Source of the DNA: Branchiibius hedensis
Lineage (GTDB): Bacteria > Actinomycetota > Actinomycetes > Actinomycetales > Dermatophilaceae
NCBI RefSeq assembly: GCF_900108585.1
Contig: NZ_UESZ01000001.1
Location: 124,001-188,000 of the forward strand
DNA: 64,000 nucleotides
Direction of reading: 5' to 3'
The notes below the pieces were generated by a model. The model searched no databases, was not told the DNA's origin, and saw nothing but the letters and a program-made list of their open reading frames with translations. A program made the position numbers and the translations under genes. Positions 25,619 through 36,716 of the stretch are shown in pieces; within the stretch, counting starts at the first letter, position 1, and every line of letters begins with the position of its first letter.

Positions 25619-26970
25619 CCACTACTTCGGACACTTCAGACGCCTACGGCGCCTCGACCCCGGACGACGTCGAGGAAGGCACCCCGGTCGTCAACTCCTA
25701 CGGCGGCGACTGGGACAGCGTCGTCGATGAGGTCACGGCCCTGTCCGACGAGCGCATCGTCGTCAACATGGGCCCGCAGCACCCCTCCACCCACGGTGTG
25801 TTGCGGCTGGTGCTCGAACTCGACGGCGAGACAGTCACCGAGGCTCGCGCCGGAATCGGCTACTTGCACACCGGGATCGAGAAGAACATGGAGTTCCGCA
25901 CCTGGGTGCAGGGCGTCACGTTCTGCACCCGGATGGACTACCTGACCCCGATCCTGAACGAGACGGCCTACTGCCTCGCGGTCGAGAAGCTGCTCGGCAT
26001 CACCGATCAGGTGCCGGAGCGCGCCAGCACCATCCGGGTGATGATGATGGAGCTGAACCGGATGGGTTCGCACCTGGTCGCCCTGGCCACCGGCGGGATG
26101 GAGATGGGCGCGACCACGGTCATGACCATCGGCTTCCGCGAGCGTGAGCGGATCCTGTCGATCTTCGAAATGGTCACCGGTCTGCGGATGAACAACAACT
26201 ACATCCGTCCCGGTGGCGTCGCCCAGGACATTCCGCCCGGTTGCCTCGACAAGGTCCGAGAAGCGCTGCGGGACATGAAGAAGGGCATCGGTGAGCTCGA
26301 GGCCCTGCTGCTGGAGAACCCGATCCTGAAGGGCCGCACCGTCGACGTCGGCTACCTGGACCTGACCGGCTGCATGGCGCTGGGCATCACCGGCCCGATG
26401 CTGCGGGCCACGGGGCTGCCGCACGATCTGCGCAAGAGCAACCCTTACTGCGGTTACGAGACCTACGACTTCGACGTCGCGACCTGGGACACCTGCGACG
26501 CCTACGGGCGGCTGCGCGTGCGGGTCAACGAGATGCACGAGTCGATGAAGATCGTCGAGCAGTGCGTCCAGCGTCTCGACGGCCCGGCCGGTCCGGTCAT
26601 GGTTGCGGACAAGAAGATCGCCTGGCCGGCGCAGTTGGCGGTCGGCAGCGATGGTCAGGGCAACAGCCTTGACCACATCCGCGAGATCATGGGCGAGTCG
26701 ATGGAGTCGTTGATCCATCACTTCAAGCTGGTCACCGAGGGTTTCCGGGTACCGCCGGGTCAGGCGTACGCCGCGGTGGAGAGCGCCAAGGGCGAACTCG
26801 GTTGTCACGCAGTCTCCGACGGCTCGACCCGGCCCTACCGGGTGCACTTCCGGGAGCCGTCCTTCAACAACCTGCAGGCGGTCGCCGCGTTGTCCGAAGG
26901 CGGCCAGATCGGTGACGTGATCGTCGCCGTCGCCTCGATCGACCCAGTCATGGGAGGGGTGGATCGCTGA
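25615..26970 (+). CDS. nuoD: NADH-quinone oxidoreductase subunit D
   Basis: A 451-residue 49-kDa-type subunit that forms the quinone pocket with Nuo[22 protein letters not shown] at about residues 48-68 holds the quinone-headgroup His region, and [16 protein letters not shown] follows. The protein ends VMGGVDR, as in the family. A 40-residue acidic extension precedes the core. This is the only nuoD in the window: the second nuo cluster at 55-64 kb has none. GTG overlaps the nuoC stop; the TGA overlaps the nuoE ATG. Confidence 0.96.
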   Translation: MTTTSDTSDAYGASTPDDVEEGTPVVNSYGGDWDSVVDEVTALSDERIVVNMGPQHPSTHGVLRLVLELDGETVTEARAGIGYLHTGIEKNMEFRTWVQGVTFCTRMDYLTPILNETAYCLAVEKLLGITDQVPERASTIRVMMMELNRMGSHLVALATGGMEMGATTVMTIGFRERERILSIFEMVTGLRMNNNYIRPGGVAQDIPPGCLDKVREALRDMKKGIGELEALLLENPILKGRTVDVGYLDLTGCMALGITGPMLRATGLPHDLRKSNPYCGYETYDFDVATWDTCDAYGRLRVRVNEMHESMKIVEQCVQRLDGPAGPVMVADKKIAWPAQLAVGSDGQGNSLDHIREIMGESMESLIHHFKLVTEGFRVPPGQAYAAVESAKGELGCHAVSDGSTRPYRVHFREPSFNNLQAVAALSEGGQIGDVIVAVASIDPVMGGVDR

Positions 26971-27878
26971 TGAGCATTGATGACGCGGAAATCCGCGAAG
27001 CGTACGACCTGGAGGGAATCCCGGAGCCGTTCCACCGGCTGACCCCGATCCAGCCCAGCGAGAGCAAGTACGACGAGGCGCAGCTGACCGCGTTGCGGGC
27101 CGACGCCGCTCAGATCATCGCGCGTTACCCGCACAAGCGATCCGCGTTGTTGCCGCTGCTGCACCTGGTGCAGAGCGTCGATGGCTACGTGACCGGTCGT
27201 GGCGTGGCCTTCTGCGCCGAGCAGCTCGAGCTGACCGACGCCGAGGTGACCGGCGTTGCGACGTTCTACACGCAGTACAAGCGCCACCCCAACGGCGAGT
27301 ACACCGTCGGGGTCTGCACCAACACGCTGTGTGCGGTCATGGGTGGTGACCTGATCTTCGAGCGGCTCTCCGAGCATCTGGGGATCGGGCACGACGAGAC
27401 CACCGAAGACGGCAAGATCACCCTCGAGCGTGTCGAGTGCAACGCGGCGTGCGACTACGCGCCGGTCGTGATGGCCAACTGGGAGTTCATGGACAACCAG
27501 ACTCCGGAGTCCACGATCGACTTCGTCGAGGATTTGCGTGCCGGCAAACCGGTGCGACCCAGCCGCGGCCCGAACGCGATCTGCACCTTCAAGCAGGTCT
27601 CGCGGGTGCTCGCCGGTTTCAACGACGGCCTCGCCGATCAGGGTGTCGGCGCCGGTTCGGCGTCGCTGGCCGGGCTGGAGTTGGTGCGCGCCGAAGAGCG
27701 TGAGTCCGGTCAGAGCACCGGCGCCACGCACGGCTCGACCGACACCTCCGATGAGGCCGCTGACACCGGCGGGATGCTGCCGGGATTGCACACCTCGCAG
27801 GACACCCCCGCCAACGATCCGGACACGTTGCCGCAGAGCAGCGGTGGCGACGCGCAGCAGACCAAGGACGAGGAGTAA
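26970..27878 (+). CDS. nuoE: NADH-quinone oxidoreductase subunit E
   Basis: A 302-residue 24-kDa-type subunit of the NADH-oxidising module. It binds a [2Fe-2S] cluster (N1a) through CTNTLC and CNAACDYAP, at about residues 113-118 and 157-165. The fold ends near residue 210. The remaining 90 residues are acidic, Ser/Thr-rich and look disordered (STGATHGSTDTSDEAADTGG). Such tails exist in actinobacterial NuoE, but this one is long. It is coupled to nuoD by TGATG. Confidence 0.95.
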   Translation: MSIDDAEIREAYDLEGIPEPFHRLTPIQPSESKYDEAQLTALRADAAQIIARYPHKRSALLPLLHLVQSVDGYVTGRGVAFCAEQLELTDAEVTGVATFYTQYKRHPNGEYTVGVCTNTLCAVMGGDLIFERLSEHLGIGHDETTEDGKITLERVECNAACDYAPVVMANWEFMDNQTPESTIDFVEDLRAGKPVRPSRGPNAICTFKQVSRVLAGFNDGLADQGVGAGSASLAGLELVRAEERESGQSTGATHGSTDTSDEAADTGGMLPGLHTSQDTPANDPDTLPQSSGGDAQQTKDEE

Positions 27879-27881
27879 GTC

Positions 27882-29219
27882 GTGAGCACTCCGTTGACCC
27901 CGATCCTCACAAAGTTCTGGGACGACCCGCAGTCGTGGACCCTGGACACCTACGTCAAGCACGAGGGCTACCAGGGTCTTGATAAGGCGCTGGGCATGAG
28001 CCAGGAAGACCTCGTCGCGGCGGCCAAGGACTCCGGTCTGCGTGGCCGTGGTGGAGCGGGCTTCCCGACCGGCCTGAAGTGGTCCTTCCTGCCCAAGCCG
28101 GACGGCGGCCCGCGGTACCTCGTGGTCAACGCCGACGAGTCCGAGCCGGGCACCTGCAAGGACATCCCGTTGTTGATGGCCGCGCCGCACTTCTTGATCG
28201 AAGGCGTTGCGATCACCTCGTTCGCGATCGGCTGCAACCACGCCTTCATTTATCTGCGCGGTGAGGTGGTGCACGTCTACCGCCGGCTGCTGCACGCGGT
28301 CGAAGAGGCCTATGCCGCAGGACACCTGGGCAAGAACATCCACGGCAGCGGTTTCGACCTCGACGTGACGGTGCACGCCGGTGCCGGTGCCTACATCTGC
28401 GGTGAGGAGACGGCACTGCTGGACTCCTTGGAGGGTCGGCGCGGTCAACCCCGGTTGAAGCCGCCGTTCCCCGCGGTCGCAGGTCTGTACGCCCGTCCGA
28501 CCGTGGTCAACAACGTCGAGTCCATCGCGTCCGTGCCGCCGATCGTGCTGCACGGTGCGGACTGGTTCGCCGACATGGGCACGGAGAAGTCCAAGGGCTT
28601 CGGCATCTTCAGTCTGTCCGGGCACGTCACGACCCCGGGTCAGTACGAAGCGCCGCTGGGGATCACCCTGCGCGAGTTGCTGGACATGTCCGGTGGGATC
28701 CGCGACGGTCACGAATTGAAGTTCTGGACGCCGGGCGGCTCGTCCACGCCGATCTTCACGGCTGAACATCTCGACGTACCCCTGGATTTCGAGTCTGTGG
28801 CCGCCGCCGGCTCCATGCTGGGCACCCGCGCACTGCAGATCTTCGACGAGACGGTCTCGGTCGTCCGCGCGGTGAGCCGGTGGATCGACTTCTACGCGCA
28901 CGAGTCGTGCGGCAAGTGCACCCCGTGCCGTGAGGGCACGTTCTGGTTGAAGCAGATCATGACCCGCCTCGAATACGGCCAGGGCACCCAGGACGACATC
29001 GACAAACTGGTCGACATCTGCGACAACATCCTCGGCCGCAGCTTCTGCGCGTTGGGTGACGGCGCCACCAGCCCGGTCACGTCCGCGGTGAAGTACTTCC
29101 GTGAGGAGTTCGAGGCCGGGATGCACACCCCGTGGTGGGAGGCCTTCCCGCCGGAACGCTCTGTCCTGTTCCCCGTCACCGCGAATCCGTCAACCGCGAA
29201 GGAGACGATCCCCGCATGA
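27882..29219 (+). CDS. nuoF: NADH-quinone oxidoreductase subunit F
   Basis: A 445-residue NADH-binding subunit with FMN and cluster N3. [13 protein letters not shown] at about residues 54-66 is the NADH/FMN glycine loop, and [17 protein letters not shown] at about 168-184 is the second FMN motif. [13 protein letters not shown] near 342-354 plus a later Cys in FCALGDGA ligate N3. The enzyme oxidises NADH and passes electrons to NuoE and NuoG. It overlaps nuoG by ATGA. Confidence 0.96.
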   Translation: MSTPLTPILTKFWDDPQSWTLDTYVKHEGYQGLDKALGMSQEDLVAAAKDSGLRGRGGAGFPTGLKWSFLPKPDGGPRYLVVNADESEPGTCKDIPLLMAAPHFLIEGVAITSFAIGCNHAFIYLRGEVVHVYRRLLHAVEEAYAAGHLGKNIHGSGFDLDVTVHAGAGAYICGEETALLDSLEGRRGQPRLKPPFPAVAGLYARPTVVNNVESIASVPPIVLHGADWFADMGTEKSKGFGIFSLSGHVTTPGQYEAPLGITLRELLDMSGGIRDGHELKFWTPGGSSTPIFTAEHLDVPLDFESVAAAGSMLGTRALQIFDETVSVVRAVSRWIDFYAHESCGKCTPCREGTFWLKQIMTRLEYGQGTQDDIDKLVDICDNILGRSFCALGDGATSPVTSAVKYFREEFEAGMHTPWWEAFPPERSVLFPVTANPSTAKETIPA

Positions 29220-31699
29220 CGACTGTGACCTCACCGGCCGCAGGCGGCAACGCGGTCGACAAGGGTGGCAACGCCGCCCCGCCGATCGCGCCCGATGCGA
29301 TCAACCTGACCATCGACGGTCTGCCGGTCAGCGTGCCCAAGGGCACGCTGGTCATTCGCGCCGCCGAGAAGGCAGGCATCGAAGTTCCGCGCTTCTGCGA
29401 CCACCCGTTGCTGGACCCGGTCGGCGCGTGCCGCCAGTGCCTGGTCGACGTGGCGACGCCCGGTCCCGACGGCTCGATGCGGGCGATGCCCAAGCCGCAG
29501 GCGTCCTGCACCATCGAGGCCACCGAGGGCATGCAGGTCAAGACCCAGCACACCTCGCCCGTGGCCGAGAAGGCGCAGCACGGCGTGATGGAGTTGCTGC
29601 TGATCAACCACCCGCTGGACTGCCCGGTCTGCGACAAGGGTGGTGAGTGCCCGCTGCAGAACCAAGCGATGAGCAACGGGCGGCCCAAGAGCCGTTTCGA
29701 GGACATCAAGCGCACCTACCCCAAGCCGATCAACATCTCCTCAGAGGTGCTGCTGGACCGGGAGCGCTGCGTGTTGTGCGCTCGCTGCACCCGGTTCTCC
29801 GACCAGATCGCCGGCGACCCGTTCATCTCCCTCATCGAGCGTGGCGCCCTGCAGCAGGTGGGCATCTACGAGGAGAAGCCGTTCAAGAGCTACTTCTCCG
29901 GCAACACCGTCCAGATCTGCCCGGTCGGCGCGTTGACCGGTGCGGCCTACCGCTTCCGCTCCCGCCCGTTCGACCTGGTCTCCACCCCGAGCGTGTGCGA
30001 GCACTGCGCCGGCGGTTGCTCGCTGCGCGTCGACCACCGCCGCGGCGTCGTCCTGCGTCGGATGGCGCTGAACGACCCGCAGGTCAACGAGGAGTGGAAC
30101 TGCGACAAGGGCCGCTGGGCGTTCACCTATGCGACCAGCGACCGGCTGAACTACCCGCTGATCCGCGAGAACGGTGAACTGCGCGTGGCCGGTTGGCCCG
30201 AGGCGTTGGAGTTCGCGGCACGCGGCCTGAAGGCCGCCGGGGCTGCCGGGGTCCTGACCGGTGGCCGGATGAGCGTCGAAGACGCTTACGCCTACAGCAA
30301 ATTCGCGCGGCTGGTGCTGGGCACCAACGACGTCGACTTCCGGGCCCGGCCGCACTCGGCCGAGGAGGCTGAGTTCTTGGCCCACCACGTGGCCGGCACC
30401 GGTGTCGACTCGCCGGACGCCGTCACGTACGACGCCCTGGAGCAGGCGGACACCGTGCTTCTCGTCGGGTTGGAGCCCGAGGAAGAAGCGGCCATGGTCT
30501 TCCTGCGACTGCGCAAGGCGTGGCGCAAGAAGCAACTCAAGGTCGTCTCGATCGCGCCCTTCGAGACCAATGGCTTGCGCAAGGCGGGTGGTGCCTTGAT
30601 CCAGGCCGCCCCCGGCACCGAGGCCGAGGTCCTCGACGCGCTGGCCAAGGGCACGATCAGCGAGTACGCCGATGTGCTGGGTCGCGAGTCAATCGTCCTG
30701 GCCGGCGCCCGGTTGGCGAGTGTCCCCGGCGCGCTGTCCGCAGCGCTGTCGCTGTCGCAGGCCACCGGCGCTCGGTTGGCGTGGCTGCCGCGCCGGGCCG
30801 GTGAGCGGGGTGCGCTGGAGGCCGGCGCACTGCCCAACCTGCTCCCGGGTGGGCGACCCGTCGCCAACGCCGAAGCCCGCGGCTCCATCGAAACCGTTTG
30901 GGGGGCAACGGATCTGCCCGACACCCCGGGGCGTGACACGACCGGGATCCTGCGAGCCGCTGCCGCGGGAGAGATCGGTGGGGTCGTGATCGGCGGGGTG
31001 GACCTGGACGATCTGCCCGACCCCGCGGCCGCCCGAGCCGCGCTGACCGATGCGTTCGTGGTGTCCCTTGAGCTGCGGACCAGCACGGTCAGCGAGGTCG
31101 CCGACGTGATCCTGCCCGTTGCCGCCCATCAGGAGAAGGACGGCTCCTTCGTCAACTGGGAAGGCCGGGTGCGCCCCTTCGAGCGGGCCATCGAGACCCA
31201 GGGGATGTCGGACTACCGGGTCCTGGATCTGCTGGCCGGCGAAATGGGCGAATTCCTCGGGACGCGCACCGTCGCCGCCATCCAGACCGAGTTGGCCGAG
31301 ATCGGAGCATGGACCGGCGAGCGGGCCACGCGTCCGAGGGCGACCGGTGGTTCGGTGCCGCGGCCGCTGGCCGGTGAAGCGGTCCTCGCAACCTGGAATC
31401 TGCTGCTGGACAAGGGTTCCCTGCAAGAGGGGGAGCCGTTCCTCGCGGGCACCGCGCACCCCAGCGTCGCGCGGATCTCCGCGGCGACGGCTGCCGGCGC
31501 AGGCGTCGCAGACGGTGACCCGCTGACGGTGCAGGCCAAGGCCGGATCGGTGACGTTGCCGGTGGCGATCACCGATATGCCCGACCACGTGGTGTGGTTG
31601 CCGACGAAGTCGCAAGGGTGCGCCGTCCGCGCTGACCTCGCGGTCGACGCCGGAGCGATCGTGGCGCTGCGCGCCGGGACGAAGGAGGCGGTGCGATGA
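29216..31699 (+). CDS. nuoG: NADH-quinone oxidoreductase subunit G
   Basis: An 827-residue electron-wire subunit. The N-terminal part holds [2Fe-2S] ligands in [16 protein letters not shown], then a His/Cys set in [14 protein letters not shown] and a further [4Fe-4S] set in [11 protein letters not shown] molybdopterin-oxidoreductase-like domain follows from about residue 255. It starts with [15 protein letters not shown] and a later Cys in EWNCDKGRW, the ligands of the extra cluster N7. The C-terminal half is more variable. ATG overlaps the nuoF stop, and the stop overlaps nuoH. Confidence 0.95.
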   Translation: MTTVTSPAAGGNAVDKGGNAAPPIAPDAINLTIDGLPVSVPKGTLVIRAAEKAGIEVPRFCDHPLLDPVGACRQCLVDVATPGPDGSMRAMPKPQASCTIEATEGMQVKTQHTSPVAEKAQHGVMELLLINHPLDCPVCDKGGECPLQNQAMSNGRPKSRFEDIKRTYPKPINISSEVLLDRERCVLCARCTRFSDQIAGDPFISLIERGALQQVGIYEEKPFKSYFSGNTVQICPVGALTGAAYRFRSRPFDLVSTPSVCEHCAGGCSLRVDHRRGVVLRRMALNDPQVNEEWNCDKGRWAFTYATSDRLNYPLIRENGELRVAGWPEALEFAARGLKAAGAAGVLTGGRMSVEDAYAYSKFARLVLGTNDVDFRARPHSAEEAEFLAHHVAGTGVDSPDAVTYDALEQADTVLLVGLEPEEEAAMVFLRLRKAWRKKQLKVVSIAPFETNGLRKAGGALIQAAPGTEAEVLDALAKGTISEYADVLGRESIVLAGARLASVPGALSAALSLSQATGARLAWLPRRAGERGALEAGALPNLLPGGRPVANAEARGSIETVWGATDLPDTPGRDTTGILRAAAAGEIGGVVIGGVDLDDLPDPAAARAALTDAFVVSLELRTSTVSEVADVILPVAAHQEKDGSFVNWEGRVRPFERAIETQGMSDYRVLDLLAGEMGEFLGTRTVAAIQTELAEIGAWTGERATRPRATGGSVPRPLAGEAVLATWNLLLDKGSLQEGEPFLAGTAHPSVARISAATAAGAGVADGDPLTVQAKAGSVTLPVAITDMPDHVVWLPTKSQGCAVRADLAVDAGAIVALRAGTKEAVR

Positions 31700-33075
31700 G
31701 CGCCCTGGTCACCCTGGCCGCGACGACGGACAACCCGGTCGCTGACTTCAGTGACACGCCCTGGTGGCTCTCGCTGGTCAAGGCCGTCTTCCTCTTCGTC
31801 ATCCTGCTGCTGTCGACGTTGATCGTGATCTGGTTCGAACGACGCGTCATCGGCCGGATGCAGCAGCGGCCCGGCCCCAACCGGTTCGGACCGTGGGGCA
31901 TCTTCCAGTCCGCCGCCGACGGCGTGAAGCTGGCCTTCAAGGAGGACGTGGTCCCCGCCAAGGCCGACAAGTTCATGTTCATCCTCGCGCCGACCCTGGC
32001 CGGGGCGATGGCATTCGTGTCGTTCGCCATCATCCCGATCAGCAACAGCGTCTGGATGTTCGGGCACCACACGCCGCTGCAGTTGACCGACACCCCGATC
32101 GCCGTACTCCTGGTGCTCGCCGTTGCGGGAGTCGGCACCTACGGCATCGTCCTGGCCGGCTGGGCCTCCGGGTCGACGTACCCGCTGCTGGGTGGTCTGC
32201 GCTCCAGCGCCCAGGTGATCTCCTACGAGATCGCGATGGGTCTGTCGCTGGTCGTGGTCTTCATGTACGCCAAGTCGATGTCCACCTCGCAGATCGTCGC
32301 CGCGCAGAGCAGTCTGTGGTTCGCGATCCCGGCGTTCTTCTCCCTCATCGTCTACGTCATCACCATGGTCGGTGAGACCAACCGGTTGCCGTTCGACCTC
32401 GCCGAGGGCGAGGGCGAGCTCACCGGAGGTTTCCACACCGAGTACTCCTCGATGAAGTTCGCGATGTTCTACCTCGGTGAGTACGTCAACATGTTCACCG
32501 TCGCCGGCTTGGCCACCACGATGTTCTTCGGTGGCTGGCAGGCGCCGCCCGGGATCAGCGCGATCAACAACGGCATGTTCAACGGCGGTTGGTGGGGCTT
32601 GCTCTGGTTCGGCATCAAGCTGTGGCTGTTCATGTTCTTCTTCGTCTGGCTGCGCGGTTCGCTACCGCGGGTGCGGTACGACCAGTTCATGCGCCTGGGC
32701 TGGAAGGTGCTGATCCCGACCACGCTGATCTGGGTGGTGGCGATCGCCTTCATCAGGGCCGCGCAATTGGGCTTCCTGGGGGATCGGCAGGTCAGCCTCT
32801 TCGGCAAGACGTTCCCGCAGGCCACGATGTTCGTGGTCGGAGTGATTGCGGTTCTCGTGCTGATCGCCGCCTGGATCTTCGATAGCCGGCAGGCTCGCAA
32901 GGCGGCTGTCGACACCTCGCCGCCAGCCGAGATCGACCCGTTCGCCGGCGGTTACCCCGTTCCGCCGCTACCCGGCCAGCGGTTGCGTGAACCAGTCCCG
33001 GCGCTGGCCGCTGCCAGTGCGACCCGCACTGCCACCGACGACTCGCTCACCCCAGTGGAGGAATCCCGTGACTGA
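31696..33075 (+). CDS. nuoH: NADH-quinone oxidoreductase subunit H
   Basis: A 459-residue membrane subunit (ND1 type) that joins the hydrophilic arm to the pumps and forms the quinone tunnel. Family motifs are [21 protein letters not shown] near residues 50-70, quoted as [16 protein letters not shown], and [20 protein letters not shown] near 223-242. About eight hydrophobic helices are seen. The C-terminal 60 residues are a Pro/Ala-rich cytoplasmic tail, missing in the second copy at 56.8 kb. It overlaps nuoI by 8 nt. Confidence 0.95.
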   Translation: MSALVTLAATTDNPVADFSDTPWWLSLVKAVFLFVILLLSTLIVIWFERRVIGRMQQRPGPNRFGPWGIFQSAADGVKLAFKEDVVPAKADKFMFILAPTLAGAMAFVSFAIIPISNSVWMFGHHTPLQLTDTPIAVLLVLAVAGVGTYGIVLAGWASGSTYPLLGGLRSSAQVISYEIAMGLSLVVVFMYAKSMSTSQIVAAQSSLWFAIPAFFSLIVYVITMVGETNRLPFDLAEGEGELTGGFHTEYSSMKFAMFYLGEYVNMFTVAGLATTMFFGGWQAPPGISAINNGMFNGGWWGLLWFGIKLWLFMFFFVWLRGSLPRVRYDQFMRLGWKVLIPTTLIWVVAIAFIRAAQLGFLGDRQVSLFGKTFPQATMFVVGVIAVLVLIAAWIFDSRQARKAAVDTSPPAEIDPFAGGYPVPPLPGQRLREPVPALAAASATRTATDDSLTPVEESRD

Positions 33076-33703
33076 CAACCCAGTGCCCGTCAACGGGCCC
33101 GGTGACCAGGAGAAGAAGGGTTTCCTCGCGGATCTCTTCGCACCGGTCGCCGGATTCGGGGTCACCTTCTCGACGATGTTCCGCAAGGTGCCGACCGAGG
33201 AGTACCCCGAGGAGAAGCGCCCGACGCAGCTGCGCTTCCACGGGCGCCACCAGCTCAACCGGCACCCGGACGGCCTGGAGAAGTGCGTCGGTTGCGAGTT
33301 GTGTGCTTGGGCGTGCCCGGCGGACGCGATTCTGGTCGAAGGCGCCAACAACGACGACGCCACGGGCGAGCGGTTCTCACCGGGGGAGCGCTACGGCCGC
33401 GTCTACCAGATCAACTACTTGCGCTGCATTTTCTGCGGTCTGTGCATCGAGGCGTGCCCCACGCGGGCCCTGACGATGACCAACGAGTACGAACTCGCGG
33501 ACAACAACCGGGCCGATCTGATCTTCACCAAGGATCAGCTACTGGCTCCGCTACAGTCCGGGATGCTGCCCGCCCCGCACCCGATGGTCGAGGGGATGGA
33601 AGAGCGCGACTACTACCAGGGCAAGGTCACCGGACCTACCCAGGCCCAGCGTGACTGGGTCGAGCAGCACGAGGAAGCCAAGCAGGAAGAACACGTCTCA
33701 TGA
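33068..33703 (+). CDS. nuoI: NADH-quinone oxidoreductase subunit I
   Basis: A 211-residue ferredoxin-like subunit with two [4Fe-4S] clusters (N6a, N6b). Ligands are C73, C76, C79 and C83 in [12 protein letters not shown], and C120, C123, C126 and C130 in [12 protein letters not shown]. It carries electrons from NuoG to NuoB. GTG at 33068 is chosen over upstream in-frame starts because GGAGG precedes it and the sequence upstream lies inside nuoH. The stop overlaps the nuoJ ATG. Confidence 0.95.
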   Translation: MTDNPVPVNGPGDQEKKGFLADLFAPVAGFGVTFSTMFRKVPTEEYPEEKRPTQLRFHGRHQLNRHPDGLEKCVGCELCAWACPADAILVEGANNDDATGERFSPGERYGRVYQINYLRCIFCGLCIEACPTRALTMTNEYELADNNRADLIFTKDQLLAPLQSGMLPAPHPMVEGMEERDYYQGKVTGPTQAQRDWVEQHEEAKQEEHVS

Positions 33704-34494
33704 CCCACCTCGGAGGTGCGGAAACCACCCTGTTCTGGGTTGGTGCACCGCTTGCCGTCCTCGGCGCCCTCGGGTTGCTCTTTGCCCGCAAAGCGGTCCA
33801 CGCCGCGATGGGCATGGCGCTGACCATGATCATCCTGGGTGTCTTCTACATCGCCCAGCAGGCCGAGTTCCTCGGTGTCATCCAGATCTTCGTCTACTCC
33901 GGCGCCGTCATGATGCTCTTCCTGTTCGTCATCATGCTGATCGGTGTCGACTCCTCCGACTCGTTGGTGGAGACCATCCGTGGCCAGCGCGTCGCCGGTC
34001 TCCTCCTCAGCCTGGCGCTGATGGCGATGCTGCTCGCGCAGGTCGCACACGCACGGTTCCCGACCGCCGTCGGTCTGCAGCAGGTCAACGCCGACCCGGG
34101 CAACGTCAGCGGGATCGCCAACCTGATCTTCGGGCCGTACGTGTGGCCGTTCGAGGTCACCTCGGCGCTGCTGATCACCGCCGCGATCGGAGCGATGATC
34201 CTGGCGCACCGCGAGCGGTTGAGCGCCAAGCCCAGCCAGGCCGACTGGTCGCGTGAGCGCATCAAGTCCGGTGAGAACGTCGCCGGTCTGCCCGTGCCGG
34301 GTGTCTACGCCCGGAGCAACTCGGTCGACACTCCGGCCCTGCTGCCCGACGGCTCGATCAGCGAGTTGTCGGTCTCGCGGGTCCTGCGGGCGCGTAAGCA
34401 GATCGCCGACAGCCGCGCGGAGTTGGAGCACTCCCAGGAGTTGGAAGCGGAGTCGGGAGACATGACCTCGCAAGAAGTGGGTGACCGCCAGTGA
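33700..34494 (+). CDS. nuoJ: NADH-quinone oxidoreductase subunit J
   Basis: A 264-residue membrane subunit with five helices in its first 175 residues. [26 protein letters not shown], quoted as [18 protein letters not shown], is the conserved pi-bulge helix (about 55-80). The last 85 residues are hydrophilic ([17 protein letters not shown]...), a cytoplasmic tail common in actinobacterial NuoJ; the second copy lacks it. It overlaps nuoK by GTGA. Confidence 0.94.
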   Translation: MTHLGGAETTLFWVGAPLAVLGALGLLFARKAVHAAMGMALTMIILGVFYIAQQAEFLGVIQIFVYSGAVMMLFLFVIMLIGVDSSDSLVETIRGQRVAGLLLSLALMAMLLAQVAHARFPTAVGLQQVNADPGNVSGIANLIFGPYVWPFEVTSALLITAAIGAMILAHRERLSAKPSQADWSRERIKSGENVAGLPVPGVYARSNSVDTPALLPDGSISELSVSRVLRARKQIADSRAELEHSQELEAESGDMTSQEVGDRQ

Positions 34495-34790
34495 GCTTGA
34501 TCGGATACATCTACCTGTCGGTGATCCTGTTCTCCATCGGCACCGCAGTCGTGCTGCTGCGACGCAACGCGATCATCGTGTTCATGGGGGTCGAGTTGAT
34601 GCTCAACGCCGCCAACCTCTCCTTCGTCACGTTTGCGCGCATGTTCGGCACGCTCGATGGTCAGGTGATCGCCCTGTTCGTGATGGTGGTTGCCGCTGCG
34701 GAGGTCGTTGTCGGCCTCGCGATCATCATGGCCATCTATCGGGCTCGCCGGTCGGCTTCGGTCGACGACGCGAACCTGCTGAAGCTGTAA
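34491..34790 (+). CDS. nuoK: NADH-quinone oxidoreductase subunit K
   Basis: A 99-residue, three-helix membrane subunit (ND4L type). [21 protein letters not shown], quoted as [17 protein letters not shown] at about residues 24-40, contains the conserved membrane glutamate of the proton path, with a second Glu in [13 protein letters not shown] near 67. It lies between nuoJ and nuoL in the standard order. GTG overlaps the nuoJ stop. Confidence 0.95.
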   Translation: MSLIGYIYLSVILFSIGTAVVLLRRNAIIVFMGVELMLNAANLSFVTFARMFGTLDGQVIALFVMVVAAAEVVVGLAIIMAIYRARRSASVDDANLLKL

Positions 34791-34805
34791 GGGATCGGTG
34801 AACTG

Positions 34806-36716
34806 ATGCAGTCCTTGGAAACGACAGCAGCGACGGGGTTGGCCAGTGCTGGCTGGCTGCTCATCGCGCTGCCGCTGGCCGGTGCGGCGATCCTCCTGCT
34901 GGGCGGGAAAGCCCTGGACAAGGTAGGGCCCTACATCGCTGTCGCGATGTCCTGGCTGGCTTGCCTGCTGGGGATCGGGATTGTGATCCAGCTGGCCGGC
35001 CGGGCCAGTGACGCGCGCTCGTTGCACCTGCACCTGTTCTCCTGGTTGCAGACCGGTGACTTCAAGCTCGACGCCGGTCTGCTGATGGACCCGCTGTCGC
35101 TGACGTTCGTCTTGCTGATCACCTTCGTCGGCTCGCTGATCCACGTCTACTCGCTGGGGTACATGGAGCACGATCCAGACAAGCGGCGGTTCTTCGCCTA
35201 TCTCAACCTCTTCATCGCCGCGATGCTCACGCTGGTGCTGGCCGACTCCTACGGTCTGCTCTTCGTCGGCTGGGAAGGCGTCGGTCTGGCCTCGTTCCTG
35301 CTGATCAGCTTCTGGAACTGGAACCCGGCCTACGCCACCGCCGGTAACAAGGCGTTCATCATGAACCGCGTCGGTGACTTCGGTCTGCTGCTGGGCATCT
35401 TCACCATGTTCGCGACGTTCGGCCGGATCGACTTCGCCGGCGTCGACGCCGGTGTGCAGGGCGCGAGCAAGGGTGTGTTGACCGCGATCGGCATCTTCCT
35501 GCTGGTGGGTGCCTGCGGTAAGTCGGCGCAGTTCCCGTTGCAGGCCTGGCTGGGCGATGCGATGGCCGGTCCGACACCGGTGTCGGCGCTGATCCACGCA
35601 GCGACCATGGTGACCGCGGGTGTCTACCTGATCGCCCGCAGCAACGTCATCTACACCGCCACCCCGGACGCTCGCCTCGCCGTGTGCATCGTGGGTGCCA
35701 TCACGCTGGTCTACGGCGCCATCGTCGGTTGCGCCAAGGACGACCTGAAGAAGGCCCTCGCCGCCTCGACGATGTCCCAGATCGGCTACATGATCCTCGC
35801 CGCCGGCCTCGGCCCGATCGGCTACGCGTTCGCGATCTTCCACCTGCTCACGCACGGTTTCTTCAAGGCCGGCATGTTCCTCGGTGCCGGTTCGGTCATG
35901 CACGCCATGAACGACCAGGTGAACATGCGCAGATTCGGCGGCCTGTCCACCGTCATGAAAATCACCTGGGTCACCTTCGGCCTGGGGTATTTGGCGATCA
36001 TCGGTATCCCCGGCCTGTCCGGGTTCTGGTCGAAGGACAAGATCATCGAGAGTGCGTTCGTCGGCGATGGCTGGCGACCCTGGGTCTTCGGTGGGGCGGC
36101 CATGCTGGCGGCGGGGTTGACCGCTTTCTACATGTCGCGGTTGTTCTTCATGACCTTCCAGGGCAAGGCCCGCTGGACCGACGACGTGCACCCGCACGAG
36201 TCGCCCCTGGTGATGACCATCCCGATGATGGTGCTGGCGTTCGGCTCGGCGTTCCTGGGTCTGATCCTCGGTCCGACCGGGATCATCACCTCCTGGTTGA
36301 AGCCGGTGTTGGGTGAAGTCGGTGAGGACCACCCGGTCCTGCCCGTGTGGGTGCTGATGATCCTGACCCTCGCGCTGGTGTTGCTCGGAATCTTCGTGGC
36401 CTACCGCCAGTTCTGGGCCAGCGATGTGCCGATCAACCCACCGGTCGGCTCGCCGCTCACGCAAGCGGCCCGCAAAGACCTGTACCAGGACGACATCAAC
36501 GAGGCGGTCTTCGCCCGTCCCGGTGTCCACCTGACCCGGGCCCTGGTCTACGCCGACAACAAGGGTGTCGATGGCGCCGTTGGTGGTGCGGCCGCGCTGA
36601 TCGGCGGCTCGTCGTCCCGGTTGCGCAAGATCCAGAACGGCTTTGTGCGTTCGTACGCTCTGACGATGCTCCTCGGCGTCGTCGCAATCCTCGGCATCGT
36701 GTGGGTGGTCCAGTGA
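34806..36716 (+). CDS. nuoL: NADH-quinone oxidoreductase subunit L
   Basis: A 636-residue antiporter-like proton-pump subunit, the outermost of the membrane arm. [17 protein letters not shown] at about residues 150-166 holds the conserved glutamate. [31 protein letters not shown], quoted as [19 protein letters not shown], carries the lysine-bearing helix region. A long lateral helix is expected at the C-terminus. It begins 15 nt after nuoK and overlaps nuoM by TGATG. Confidence 0.95.
   Translation: MQSLETTAATGLASAGWLLIALPLAGAAILLLGGKALDKVGPYIAVAMSWLACLLGIGIVIQLAGRASDARSLHLHLFSWLQTGDFKLDAGLLMDPLSLTFVLLITFVGSLIHVYSLGYMEHDPDKRRFFAYLNLFIAAMLTLVLADSYGLLFVGWEGVGLASFLLISFWNWNPAYATAGNKAFIMNRVGDFGLLLGIFTMFATFGRIDFAGVDAGVQGASKGVLTAIGIFLLVGACGKSAQFPLQAWLGDAMAGPTPVSALIHAATMVTAGVYLIARSNVIYTATPDARLAVCIVGAITLVYGAIVGCAKDDLKKALAASTMSQIGYMILAAGLGPIGYAFAIFHLLTHGFFKAGMFLGAGSVMHAMNDQVNMRRFGGLSTVMKITWVTFGLGYLAIIGIPGLSGFWSKDKIIESAFVGDGWRPWVFGGAAMLAAGLTAFYMSRLFFMTFQGKARWTDDVHPHESPLVMTIPMMVLAFGSAFLGLILGPTGIITSWLKPVLGEVGEDHPVLPVWVLMILTLALVLLGIFVAYRQFWASDVPINPPVGSPLTQAARKDLYQDDINEAVFARPGVHLTRALVYADNKGVDGAVGGAAALIGGSSSRLRKIQNGFVRSYALTMLLGVVAILGIVWVVQ

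Noticed and set aside
26835-29126. 763-codon open frame on the minus strand
   Set aside because: A shadow of nuoE and nuoF in the opposite frame; no domain is recognisable and there is no ribosome-binding site.
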